Below are positions 12,601 to 27,600 of a stretch of 64,000 nucleotides of DNA, one piece after another. The translations under genes were made by a program, and so were the position numbers. The DNA is taken from the NCBI GenBank assembly GCA_947247005.1, contig OX365944.1, positions 26,573,501 to 26,637,500 of the forward strand, written 5' to 3'. This DNA is from Spisula solida (lineage: Eukaryota; Mollusca; Bivalvia; Venerida; Mactridae). Positions within the stretch are counted from its first letter, which is position 1. The number at the start of each line of letters is the position of its first letter. A model generated the notes under the pieces. That model searched no databases and was not told where the DNA came from. It saw only the letters and a program-made list of their open reading frames with translations.

Positions 12601-15600
12601 GTCACTTTGTGACAGGTGAGCTAAAAAGCTGATGGGAAATCCCCGCTGGATGATATTATATAATATATTACTGAAAGAGTTGCTGAGAAATGGTGTTGAA
12701 CATGAATAAACAAACACTGTTGACTGCTCTAATCATTTTATTGGTCATGGAAATATTCTGCACATATAATGTGCTTGGAACTTTCGTCATGTTCCTTTTT
12801 CATATTTTGCAAAAGTCACCATGGCACTGACTTGTTTAAAATTTAAATTGATTGATTGTAATATTAAATACACAGTCATGATGTTTACCATACTCTACCT
12901 TGTATTTCCCCACACTTGTATTAAACCCACTGCTGAATGATCAATACAATATTTGTATCAATACAAAATGATCAATATTGTGATATATCATATAATATTT
13001 TCTTTTAGCAGTAAAACATCTTAATAGGGACATACAGACATGCAAAATGTATTTAACTTGCAGAACACAACTAAAACAAGACTGCATTCAATAAACGCTT
13101 ATGCCCCCATGGAAGCCTTGTCCATAAAAAAACCTAAGTCAATCAGGGGCCATAATTTGGTTAAAATATCGGATAGTGTTACATGGCATTAATAATGTAA
13201 GGGGCTTATGATGGTTAACAAGTATGCCCAGTTTGAAGGCAATGCCTTGATGGACATGATGTAAAATATTGATTTTCTGTGATCACTCAGTGAAATAAAA
13301 TTCGATCTTACACCAAAATCAACAAATATCCTCGATATAAACAGCTTTAGATATATGTCTGAGATGAGCATTAATCGGGAAAGGAAATATTTTTTCACCA
13401 TATATTCATAATTTTTTGCATATGACTTTTATTCTTTGAAACTAAAGTCTCCCATTCTTTACTTGCATCCAATACACAGGTGTGTACAATAATTGAGTTA
13501 ATGTGGTATATTAAATATGCCTGCATGGTACAGCAGCATATGACAAGAATGCTTTGATTTGTTACATAACAACATATTATAATACTCATTTCAAACATTT
13601 TCGGCAAAAGATTGACCAAAACTTAAAGCATCTATAAATTGGCCGGGCTAAAATTAGCACTAGTAAATAAACACAACAATGACCTTCACATCTAATTAAT
13701 CGAAAAATTTGGTAGACATGATAATGCTGCAAACATTTCTCATAAAGCACCAGTGGCTCAGTGGTTATGCATTCGCCAATATAAATGCTATTTCATTTTT
13801 TATCATTTTTAAATTACAAACTATAATCATGAACAAACGAGAAAAAAACGAAAACAAACCCAGTAAATTTATAGATTATAAAACTTAAAGCAAAATATTT
13901 TTCCAACCAAAAAATGTCATAAACTGGGATTCAAACTCATAATAAAATATGCCTTTGTTGTGATTTGACCTTGCTCTGCACTGACTGAGCTATTTTCTCA
14001 TCGGCTTTTGTAATGAAGTTAATACACCTTATAAGTTCACTTCAGGTGCAAAATGTAAATAAAAAATTAACGTTTATGATCTGTTACTATTGAGAGCAGC
14101 TGGCCAATTTATATTCAGCCGATTATAGTAAGTTGCTTGTAAAGTGGTATAATACATATACAAAAATTTCATACCTGTGAGTCAATTTAAATGATGTCAC
14201 CTATTTTTATGGTACAAATGTATTGCCTTACCCTGACAGGTACATGAGTATCCCCCATCAGCTGCACTTCCTTGTATACATGTACCTCGGCCGTTACATG
14301 GCTGAGTTAGGCAATCATTCTCTACTTGTTCACACCGGTCACCATAATACAATCCTGACAAATAAATATAAACATTCAAAAGAACATCAACAAAGCAAAT
14401 ACATGTACTAACAAGACATGTTTATTAAACATGTATGCATGTTTGTTAAACATGTATGCCCCCCATGGCAGCCCCAATAATCAGAAATGATGAAGGTCGT
14501 ATTGACCAAGACTGGGGGAAATAAGAACATCTAGCTCGCTAGAACAATTAAAAAGAATGTATATAAAATGGATGTCTCCAGAGGAGGACAAGCAATAAAA
14601 AAATTAAAAAATTATGTTCTTGTAACTGGTCTGTATTATGTCTTTGTATCATATTGTGTATTTGAATGATTGCTGGGTTAGAATAAGAAGGTCTTAAGTA
14701 CAAAAACACTATTTTCAGAAAACAAGCAAAAAGTACCTGAAAACTACTCTTTACTTATGGAAAAACAAGCTTTTTCATCTTCAGTTTGGACTTGTTCCGA
14801 TTTTCATGCAAATAGGCTCATATGAAACTCCTTGTGAGGTAGATTTCAAAGGTAAATAGGTCGTATAAGTACGATCTTCTCATTCTAAGCCAGCGAATTA
14901 AGCCATGTTTCTCCAAAATTTTCATTATTAATTAAAGTTATTATGTTTAATCTACTTTCAGTTCATTTGTTACGATTGCATACTTTAATTTCATCAGTTA
15001 AGTTTATTGTGTTTGAAACTATCTTGTTACATGTTTGAATTATATGCTGAGGTTTGCATTATTATTCATTCTGATCACCTCGGCCTTTATGCATTGCAAT
15101 AGACCTCTGACATAACAAGGCGCCATATTGGAACTATTTCCAGTCACATGATTAGAAAATGGCAGCCCCCAGTGTACACATTATGCCAATACATGTACAC
15201 ACAAATATATAGATTGACATAGTTATATTATACCAGTAAATACACACTATAAAATTCCACGCAACAATTAATCACATGTGTGCAGGCGATATCCTAACTT
15301 GATATGAATCGAAAACCAAGTAGTATATTTTGTAAACATATACCGTATACGCTTTCCCGAAATTCAAATTTGGGTCATGTTTGTTGATGTTTTCAACACG
15401 TGCATGGGAAATATAAATTATGAGTAATATTCAAAGATACGAGGTATTTCTTTCATGATATGTCTTCGTATGATCATTATAAACATAAGAAAACTGTTAG
15501 GGAAGGATAAAATAACCATCTTATTGACGGACACATAATTTGTTACTTTACGCGAACGTAGCTGGGATTTATAACGCAGGCGAATCATATTGGTGTATAA

Positions 15601-18600
15601 CTACACTTAGATACAAGGTTATTTACCGGAGATAAACGGAAATGGCCGAGCTTTTACGATTGCATTATTATTATGATTTAGTGGCAATGGTAATTTCTAT
15701 TTCCATATTTTCACTATTTCTTTCTCTTTTCAAAGGGCATTATTTTTCAAAGTAAAAATAAATTCCGACAAACACACCTACCATATAATTGAACAGGTTA
15801 AAAATATTATTTCTTTAAAAAGTGGCATACCTAGTTTACAGGAGCATGTTGGTTGATTGTTCAATATCCTACATGTACCTCCATTCTGACAATAGCCGTC
15901 ACACTCATCAACTGAAACACAAGTTACATGTGATATACCATTCATCTATGGTTGAAATAAACTATGATTAGGTTCAATTAATTTCTAATTACCTGGCACA
16001 TGTAAATCATGTTAGCCTCAAGTATAGTCACAATGTAAAACATGTTAGCCTCAAGTATAGTCATAATGTAAAACATGTAAGCCTCAAGTATAGTCACAAT
16101 GTAAAACATGTTAGCCTCAAGTATAGTCACAATGTAAAACATGTTAGCCTCAAGTATAGTCACAATGTAAAACATGTTAGCCTCAAGTATAGTCATAATG
16201 TAAAACATGTTAGCCTCAAGTATAGTCACAATGTAAAACATGTTAGCCTCAAGTATAGTCATAATGTAAAACATGTAAGCCTCAAGAATAGTCATAATGT
16301 AAAACATGTAAGCCTCAAGTATAGTCATAATGTAAAACATGTAAGCCTCAAGTATAGTCACAATGTAAAACATGTTAGCCTCAAGTATAGTCACAATGTA
16401 AAACATGTTAGCCTCAAGTATAGTCACAATGTAAAACATGTTAGCCTCAAGTATAGTCATAATGTAAAACATGTTAGCCTCAAGTATAGTCACAATGTAA
16501 AACATGTTAGCCTCAAGTATAGTCATAATGTAAAACATGTAAGCCTCAAGTATAGTCACAATGTAAAACATGTTAGCCTCAAGAATAGTCATAATGTAAA
16601 ACATGTAAGCCTCAAGTATAGTCACAATGTAAAACATGTTAGCCTCAAGAATAGTCATAATGTAAAACATGTAAGCCTCAAGTATAGTCACAATGTAAAA
16701 CATGTTAGCCTCAAGTATAGTCACAATGTAAAACATGTTAGCCTCAAGTATAGTCACAATGTAAAACATGTTAGCCTCAAGTATAGTCATAATGTAAAAC
16801 ATGTGAGCCTCAAGTATAGTCACAATGTAAAACATGTTAGCCTCAAGAATAGTCACAATATAAAACATGTTAGCCTCAAGAATAGTCACCATGTAAAACA
16901 TGTTAGCCTCAAGTATAGTCACAATGTAAAACATGTTAGCCTCAAGTATAGTCACAATGTAAAACATGTTAGCCTCAAGTATAGTCACAATGTAAAACAT
17001 TGTACCCTCAAGTATAGTCACAATGTAAAACATGTTAGCCTCAAGAATAGTCATAATGTAAAACATGTTAGCCTCAAGTATAGTCACAATGTAAAACATG
17101 TTAGCCTCAAGTATAGTCACAAATTGAATGTAAAACATGTTAGCCTCAAAGATTTGTCACAATGTGAATCAGAGCCGTGTACATGGCCATTATAATTAAA
17201 TATTGTTTTCATCAACTTAGTTCTGAAATAGTGTAAGGGGAAGGACTTTTTTCAATATTTTTTTTAAGTTGAACTGGATATGGAATGGTAACTTTCTGCT
17301 GAATGGGCAGACTAAAGCAACTCTGGACATGATATACACTTAGCAAAACTTATAAGTCTTTTTTGAAGGGCTGACTAAAGCAACTATGGACATGATATAC
17401 ACTCTGACAGCACAACTTATAAGTTTTTTTTGAAGGGCAGACTTAAGCAACTATGGACATGATATACACTCTGACAGCAAAACTAATAAGTTTTTTTTGA
17501 AGGGCTGACTAAAGCAACTATGGACATGATATACACTCTGACAGCAAAACTTATAAGTTTTTTTTGAAGGGCAGACTAAAGCAACTATGGACATGATATA
17601 CACTCTGACAGCAAAACTTATAAGTTTTTTTTTGAAGGGCAGACTAAAGCAACTATGGACATGATATACACTCTGACAGCAAAACTTATAAGTTTTTTTT
17701 GAAGGGCAGACTAAAGCAACTATGGACTTGATATACACTCAGCAAAACTTATAAGTACACACATGGTTTATCCGCTGTAACTTTTTTATTTATAATTATT
17801 TTTGCATGAAATTTTCTGTACACAGTATTGACTATCACAGGAATGGATAAACAAAGTTTTTAATCAAAATGAAATACACCGGTTCATTGAACCATGAAAC
17901 ATCAATAACTGTAAAATTACCGTGAAATTGACCCGTATGTGCAAATTATTTTTACTGATGGTAAATTTGAATTTGATATATATCGAAAAATTAAAAAAAC
18001 ACAATACCATTCGATTTTTCACTCAACAATATGATGGTTATTCACTTTTAAATTTTTTTAATTGTTATGGTCGAGGGGAGTTAACCCTATCAGAAATTGA
18101 TTTTTAATGTAAAGTCATTATTTCTAAACCTAAATTGTACTTTGTCCTTAGCATTGTTTTCTTTATTTCTGTCTCCGAGATAAGAAAACTAACTTTATTA
18201 GCAAAGAAGGTACATATCTGCTTTAGCAACTTGACAATCGTCCTGTGAACACACGGCAAAAATGTGTGACTTTTGATTCTGCTGATGTAATCATTTGTTT
18301 ATTCTGTTTGTGAAAATTGAAACCAGATATTCAAATTATCAATTGTATTGTAATTCTACACATCCAAACTACATATGTTGAAATTTTCAGTAAGATCAAA
18401 CGCGTATTGACCGAGCTATGGGTAAATAAACACACGTGTACTGATAAGTTTTGTTGAGTGTATATAAACTCCTATGCTATTTTTTGCCTACCTGGCCTGT
18501 TGAAAGCCCCTAAACATCTTTTTACATTATTAGGAAATAACCCGATTGTATAAAAATCACTACATTTAGAGTCAAATTTTGGAAAAATATGAACAGAGCA

Positions 18601-21600
18601 GAATATTAGTTGTTTAAATATGAAAATTTACTTTAAAAAGAAAATATTTGTAATGTTAGAATGTGCTATGTAATAAAATATAGGCACTTGTTCAACATTA
18701 CATTAATTATACTACACACTTATGATTTAATTGCAAAACATCCATCCCATGCCTTTATATTTATTTTATTACACAACACAGCAGTTATATGTATGCTATT
18801 TTTTAATAAAAATTGTACAAATATTTAAATGTGAACATTTAATTTAAATCATTTGCCCAACATGATTTAACTACCAGTACTTATAATGCACCATACTTGA
18901 TTGTATGATAAAAACAGACTTCTTGTAACATATTCATCAATATTTCTTAAATAGATACCTTCCATAACCTCTATCCATTGTCACCACTATTCTATAGATG
19001 ATAATGTATACAACAATACTTCACTTACCAAATAAAATACAATCGCTAACTGATGTTCGCATTGGAGATGTGGTATATCTTGTGCTTGGATCACACTGCT
19101 GACATTCAGTTGCTCCTGCATTACTTTGGTAATAGTTTGGTGGACATTGTGAACATCCCTTCACACCATTATAACCATCATACGAGTACCAACCAGCCGG
19201 GCACTGATCTGTAGTAATGATATATTATAGTATAATACATGTACAGTATTGTGTGGTATATGATACTACCAATACAGTCATCAAGTGATGTGGATAATTG
19301 AGCGGACTACCTACCGATACAGTCATCAAGTGATGTGGTTGATTGAGTGGACTACCTACCAATACAGTCATCAAGTGATGTGGATGATTGAGTGGACTAC
19401 CTACCAATACAGACATCAAGTGATGTGGATGATTGAGTGAACTACCTACCAATACAGTCATCAATTGATGTGGATGATTGAGTGAACTACCTACCAATAC
19501 AGTCATCAAGTGATGTGGATGATTGAGTGGACTACCTACCAATACAGTCATCAATTGATGTGGATAATTGAGTGGACTACCTACCAATACAGTCATCAAG
19601 TGATGTGGATGATTGAGTGAACTACCTACCAATACAGTCATCAATTGATGTGGATGATTGAGTGAACTACCTACCAATACAGTCATCAAGTGATGTGGAT
19701 GATTGAGTGGACTACCTACCAATACAGTCATCAAGTGATGTGGTTGATTGAGTGGACTACCTACCAATACAGACATCAATTGATGTGGTTGATTGAGTGG
19801 ACTACCTACCAATACAGTCATCAATTGATGTGGATGATTGAGTGGACTACCTACCAATACAGTCATCAATTGATGTGGCTGTGGTTGTATAGGTTCTTTT
19901 ATTGTTTTCACAAGAGTCACATGATGTAGCTCCGCCAGAGGAATACTTTCCTTCTCCACATGGTTGACAAGGTGATCGTCCAGTGGAAGAATAAAATCCA
20001 GGTAGGCATTTTTCTGTAATACATCAAAAAGAAAAATGGCACAGGAAACCTTTTATGTTGTCAACATTTTAGCCCAAATAAAATACGTTGATCTATGGGA
20101 ATGTTTGATCAACATGACCACATCTATTTCATTTCCTGTTGAGTAGATTGATAGCAATCTGTCCTCTGGAGAGCATGTAGATTATAGCACCATAAGTCAC
20201 AATTGGCTCGATTATAAGGCTTTTTCCATGCAGAACTCAAGTCGAGAATGAAAGTTAATTTGCTCCATATTACAATGCAACAACTACATCATCTTTATTA
20301 TCTATCTGGAACCATCACTCTGTGATGTTGACAGTTTTAGTAAAACACAATTGTATTTTTCACAATTGAAACAGAAGTTTGAGCATGTAAGTAAAGTTAA
20401 GCTTTATAATCAAGCGACCTTAAATATGTCAATCTTGAGAAACTTTAATTGTTCATAAAGCATAAGGAGAGAGAAATCACTTACGGAAGCACATGGTTTC
20501 TGATGTAGCTCCGGGGAAGTATGTGGATTCACCAAAATTACACGAAACACAGGAACTTTCCTCAAAACGATTGTAAGTTCCAACAGGACACAATTCACAT
20601 AGGCCAGTATCTTGGTTGCGCTGTTTTCCTCTTGGACATTTCACTGCGTATAAACAACAAGGTTGATTAATACCAACACAAATACCATATCCGCCATGTC
20701 ATAAAGAGAAGAATATTGAAGGAGTTTTAGACAGAACAAGAGGGCCCAAAGGGCCCTAGGTCGCTCACCTGTCGCCGTAGCGCATGCAAACCCTGTGATT
20801 TGACCTAGTGATCTCACACTTGACCTACATTTTGTTGCGATGATTATTGTGACCAATTTTCATTAAGATGAGGCTAAAATGGTGACCTCTAGTGACTAAA
20901 CAAGGATTTCCTATGATTTGACCTAGTGACCTAGTTTTTTACCATGGATGACTCAATATAAATCTTGACCTAGAATGCGTAAAAATAATAATTGTGACAA
21001 AGTTTCATAAAGATGAGGCTAAAATGGTGACCTCTAGTGACTACACAAGGTTTTTCTATGATTTGACCTAGTGACCTAGTTTTTTACCCTGGATGACCCA
21101 ATATAGATCTTGCTGAGATGATCATTAGGACCAAATTTCATAAAGATTAGGTCAAAATTATTACCTCTAGTGACTACAAAGGAGTTTTCTATGATTTGAC
21201 CTTGTGACCTAGTATTTGTCCCCAGGTGTCCCAATATCGAACTTGACCTAGATTTTGTTGAGATGATCATTGTGACCAAGTTTCATGAAGATTAGGTCAA
21301 AATTGTGACCTGTAGTGACTACACAAGGTTTTTCTATGATTTGACCTTTTCATAAAGATTAGGCTAAAATTGTGACCACTTGAGAGGACACAAGGATTTT
21401 CTATGATTTGACCTAGTGACCTAGTTTTTTACCTCAGATTTTTCGTTATGTCGAAGTTTTTTTCAAGTCCAAATTGTTGTTCTATAATATTATGAAATCT
21501 CAAGATCTATCTCGAAATTTCTGTTTGAATTTAGCTAGAATGTTTCATTATCTCGAATTATTTTTTGGTCCCGATTAACTAATTCACACTTAGAATCTTT

Positions 21601-24600
21601 TGTTCATCTCGATTGATTGTATCCAATTAGAGTCAAATGTTTTTCACACCTCGCCAATATAACTGTTAGTCAAACAAAAGCTTTCGTTGTAAGCGACATA
21701 TGCCCTCAAAGTGCAACATGGATAGCATACACAAGTACTTTAAGTTACCAAAATGTCTCAGTAAAACAAGACTGCGTTCAATAAACGCTTATGCCCCCTG
21801 TGGAAGCCTTGTCCATAAATAAGTCCAAAATTAGGTCAAGGTGAAGGTCAAAATGGGGTTAGGTGATACAGGCATGTGGAGAGTGTTCAAATACAACATC
21901 CATGCAAGTATGAAAGCTTTGTAGCAAGCCATATTAATGCTAGAAGAAACCGTCAATTTGGGTTAACCAAGAATTTGGCCCTTCAATAAGTCTAAGTCCA
22001 AAATTAGGTCAAGGTGAAGGTCAAAATTGGGTAAGGTGATACAGGCGTATGGAGAGTGTTCATATACAATATCCATGCAAGTATGGAAGCTTTGTAGCAA
22101 GCCATAATGATGCTAGAAGAAACGGTCAATTTGGGTTAACCGGACGGACGAACAGACAAATGGACGGACAGGTGAATCACTATATGCCTCCTGATCTATC
22201 GATAAGGGGGCATAAAAAGAGCCATAGCTCCTTACAAAATAATCATACTATTATATGATTTGCCTAATTATTTGACTAATAATATTAAGTATGGCCACCA
22301 AGTTACATTACAATTAAGCATGAGGCCACTTCTTTTTTACTTTCTGGTTTACAAGAATTTTTTGGAAAAATGTCCACCGGCCGGTCGAAAAAAAAATTTT
22401 GGTTTCGAACCCCACCACCTAATTTCGTTACCAATTTTATCCTACAGCCCTAAGCTTGGTATTTATGACATTTATAACATACATCACTGTATCTACTTAA
22501 AAAATCGCAACGTATACAGCAGTCTACGTGCGTGCGTGCGCACTGTGCGAACGAGAAAATTGTGAAGTATTTATGAAACGCATGCACGATGCAGGTTATG
22601 AAATAAATTATAAAAACATAACGCATATGGTCAATAGCGAGATATAGCGGATAAAAACACCGCAACTATAAAATACCATGCCTTTACTGTTATTCGGATC
22701 AAAGACAGTCGTACCGACATTATAACTTCAGAAGTTGTCGACAATCATTAGATTATAGAAATGCCGCTGCTAAATATCAGACGTTGCCGACTTTAAGGTC
22801 GGGCAATCAAAAGAAACTGTTGGAGAACCGACATCAAAGAAATCACAGCCAAACTTTATGCACATTGGAATTTTGACTGATTTACATGCAAGAGTATTTA
22901 CTGGCACGCTTTGACCCAATTAATAGAAACATATCCACACATTGCTAATTTAATAGACTTCACGCTATAGACGTCTGTTTAATCGGTGTTTTTGGAATAA
23001 TTCATGACCGATAAAATATATACATGTTATGTAACAATAATGGATTAATATTTGAAGGTAATTATGAATTTTCCCGTATTGCAAAACATACATGTACATG
23101 TACACATATGTTAAATTTCGCGTCAATTAGATCTAGCATCAAACTGATCCAGCGTAAGATAAATACATCGGTCTGCAATCAAATAATCATGATAATCCAA
23201 TCAAGCTGGATATATATAAGGATGTCAAGTTGTCTTAATTCTGGTATATATGCCCTATATACGTCCAAGCTCAATTCAAGGACATCTGAGTTCGACCGCA
23301 TATTAATCCCGTCAAAGAATACGGGATGATCTTTGATCCCGTGGACCCCTGATTGTCGCAATGATGCGATTTACGAAGAATTTTACAATCTGGTATCAAT
23401 TAAGAGCTTGTATTCTGAAACAATATAATTATGAATTAATTAAAATCTAAGCACAAAGTATGCGAACTTATGCATGCAGAGAACTAAATTAAATTACGTA
23501 CATGTACAATTTGGTCGATGTTAATTTAACATGATGTCATACATCTTTTTACGGAAAATCGAGTCAAGATTTTCGAAAATGAGGTGACCTAGTTCACGTA
23601 AGGTCATGGTACTTTAATTTTTATACGTTTTCAATATGATAACTGCAATTAGACAGGTATTTTGACGGTAGCTAAATTATTTTCTCTATTTGATCATTTT
23701 TACATGGAGAATTATCGATCTTTTGATGATTGGTGCTATCGTCAAAAATAAAAAAGTGACTTTTTTTTTGCACTTTCGTAAACAAGAGGGCCCAAAGGGC
23801 CCTAGGTCGCTCACCTGTCGTACTAGTGCATGCACACCCCTATGGTGACCTTACACATTTTCTGAATAAAATTTAAGGAAATTTAGCCTCTATTGCAAGT
23901 TTTTTTAATGATTTGACCATGTGACCTTGTTTTTGACCCCAGATGACCCAAAATTGAACTTGGCCTAGATTTTGGTGACAGAATCATTGTGACAAAGTTT
24001 CTTAAAGATTAAGTTGAAATTGTAACCTCTGGTGACTACACAAGGTGTTTCTATGATTTGACCTATAATTTAACTGTACAAATACATGCTATAAAGACAA
24101 AATACCTAAATACTTAAAAAAATAAAAAAATAAAAATTATGGTTCCAGTGGGGTTTGAACCCACGACCCTCAGGAAAATGTCAATTGACAGTGTGACCTT
24201 GTTTTTGACCCCAGATGACCCAAAATCGAACTTGACCTAGATTTTGTTGACAGGATCATTGTGACATAAAAGTTAAGTTGAAATTGTAACCTCTGGTGAC
24301 TACACAAGGTTTTTCTATTATTTGACCTATAATTTAAACAAAATATTTTCCTCCTTATAACTGTACAAATACATGTTATAAAGACAAAACAATACCTAAA
24401 CACTTAAAAAAATAAAAATTAAAAATTAAAAAATAAAAATTATGGTTCCAGTGGGGGTTGAACCCACGACCGTTTGGAAAATGTCAATTGTCATTGTGAT
24501 TTTAGTAATTGACATTGTGACCTCGTTTTTGATCCCAGATGACCCAAAATCGAACTTGATCTAGATTTTGTTGACATGATCATTGTGACAAAGTTTCATA

Positions 24601-27600
24601 AAGATTAAGTTGAAATTGTAACCTATGGTGACTACACAAGGTTTTTCTATAATTTGATAAAGTTTCATAAAGATTTGGCCAAAATTGTGACCTCTAGAGA
24701 GGACACAACCAAATTGTTGACGGACGGGCAGACGACAGACGAAGAGTGATCACAATAAAAATACGGTCGCCATTCTTGTAAACCGTAAAATTAAAAAGTC
24801 CTGGCCTGAGAGTAAACAAAATATTAAACTTTATTAAAAACTTTAACCAAAATGTCTAAATTGAAAATGGTCATGACCCCTTACAAAATCATCCTAGAAT
24901 TTTGCCACTTTTTCAGTAGGATTGATGAATGACAATAAATAAGTGCATCAAGTTTCAATGCAATAGCATTGACAGTAAACAAAGTATTGAATCTTTTTTA
25001 AAACATTAACTAAAATGTGTAAGTTTACATGGGCCATGACTCCTTTATTAAACGTTATTAAAAATTAAAACCTTAATGCCCAGACAAACGGACAGACTGA
25101 AGGACAGAATGACATGTACAGACGGTTCAATTTTAATATATTACCTTCAGGGGGCATAAAAAGAGAGTTTAGACATTCATATTCAATTCCCTTATATGAT
25201 AGTTACATATCTAGCTGTAGAAAAGTTAATGCCATGATTGGGTGTTTATGACAAAGAGTTTAAAGTCATTGACTGAAATGCCAGATGTTTACATAATTAT
25301 ATGTAAATCCAGCAAATTGAGTTGACCAATTAAAGGATTTAATTTTGGTTGTAAAAACTTTGGAAATACCACGGAAATACATTAGACGGAAAAGCAACTC
25401 ATTCGACTCCCACTATATTTCCTATATAGGCCGCCATATTGGAATGAAATATCGCGATCGGCTTACTTGTACGAGACTTAGCGAGACTTGACGAGATTCT
25501 CAAGTTGGCGCTATTTTTCCCGCTAGCCGCCGCCATCTTGGATTATTTCACCAATTCAGCCTGATTTGTCAATAAGATATCTGTTTTCATTTAAAGCAAC
25601 TCTTCGTCAAAATAAGCAAAGATGGGTATTTATTTGTTCCGTTATGTGTTTGGAACGTTTTTGTATAGATAGTTTGGACGATTCATCTGTCAATTGTGAC
25701 ATAGACCACATTTTCTTTGACCTATCCTGATCGATAAATTTTCAATCGACAAGTTTTGGATAGCTTCCGATATTTACTTTTTTAAATCCCTAAGGAAACC
25801 TATTAACGACTGTTTTTCTTATAAATAAATATTTTATGTGATCTTTGGGGTGTCCTCTATTTGTTGAAAATGATCAAATCACTTAGTTTTGTGGTTTTGA
25901 CACGAAAAAAAGATTTCTTTTGGATAAGTCATGTTCACAATTATCGTGCTTACCGAAGCTCGCAATGCATTATGGGTAGTCAGGTCATAACTAGGCTATT
26001 TTTAGACCTGCGTATCCGTTCTGTGTATATCCGTGGAACAAATGGGCGAAAATATTTATAGGGTTAGTAAAACTTACCTCTTAGATCTGAATCATTTATG
26101 CAATCGCCATTCAAAGATGCTAATCCCCAAGTAGTTTGTCCAAGAGGGCATGACACACAGCTAGTTGAATTGAACCAGTAGGTTCCTTTTGAACAAGGTT
26201 GGCAAGGAGCAAGTGATGTCTGAGACACAAAGCCAGCGTCACATGTACCTGCATAGATAAAACATGTTATACATAGCCAGCGCTACATGTACCTAGATAA
26301 AACATGTTATACATAGCCAGCGCTACATGTACCTAGATAAAACATGTTATACATAGTAGGGGTGTAACGATACGCTCACCTTGCGATACGATAAGTATCA
26401 CGGTACGGAGTATACGATACAATACGTATCACGATACAAATTGTTTAACATGAAGACAGGATAATGAGCATCTTTTCTGCTTAAACTTTATATCATCACA
26501 GGATTTTCCCCTTATAATCTAGCAGAGGCTTTATAAGACCTTTTCTCCAAGGAAAATGTGTTTTTCCTAAACAAAATCAGTTCCCCATACTACATGTATC
26601 AGTCAGTTCTTTTTCCTAATTAAGGTCTTAAATGAAAATGAAGGTAAAAAGACTTGTCATGAATGTCAACAATAGCCCCATTTTAGCCATTATTATGCTT
26701 CCTTTAAAATTCTTTTTAAAACAAAAAGAACGTATTCGTTGTATGAGCTATCAAGGAGTCAACGTTTTTTGTCCGTCGTATTTCGTATTTTCAGTCCGGA
26801 TACGTACGATCCCGAACGGACTTTAGTCATTCCACATTAAAAAAATGGCTGCCCCTATGTCGCCCCGAGTTTCAAGCTCGACTATAACAAATGCATTATT
26901 GATTTAGTGATGTCGCAGTCGGAGTTTATCAATAACGATGAGCGACGTCCCCACGTTCGATATATAAATAATGTCAAGCAAATGATACTTAATAGTACCT
27001 CATTTTAACTAGAGAATGGGTAGAGGCCATATGGTAGCCGTACCGTTCCGGACCATCGTCGTACCGTGGACCGTACCGAGACCAAACAAATTCGGTATAC
27101 CGTCCAACGGTACATCGTTACACCCTTAATATACATAGCCAGTGCTACATGTACCTAGATAATACATGTTATACATAGCCAGCGCTACATGTACCTAGAT
27201 AATACATGTTATACATAGCCAGCGCTACATGTACCTAGATAATACATGTTATACATAGCCAGCGCTACATGTACCTAGATAAAACATGTTATACATAGCC
27301 AGCGCTACATGTACCTAGAAAATACATGTTATACATAGCCAGCGCTACATGTACCTAGATAATACATGTTATACATAGCCAGCACTACATGTACCTAGAT
27401 AAAACATGTTATACATAGCCAGCGCTACATGTACCTAGATAATACATGTTATACATAGCCAGCGCTACATGTACCTAGATAATACATGTTATACATAGCC
27501 AGCGCTACATGTACCTAGATAATACATGTTATACATAGCCAGCGCTACATGTACCTAGATAATACATGTTATACATAGCCAGCGCTACATGTACCTAGAT

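Noticed and set aside
15978..17138. 386-codon open frame, (NMFYIVTILEA)n
   Set aside because: Pure product of the 33-bp satellite. It runs into intron DNA and has no family resemblance.
19225..19959. 244-codon open frame beginning MEKESIPLAEL
   Set aside because: It reads exon 17 in the wrong frame and then the 45-bp array. The correct frame of exon 17 is established by its cysteines and splice phases.
22049..22258. Small protein MESVHIQYPCKYGSF, also at 49079
   Set aside because: It is encoded by the core of a non-coding repeated element, and the same words recur wherever that element inserts.
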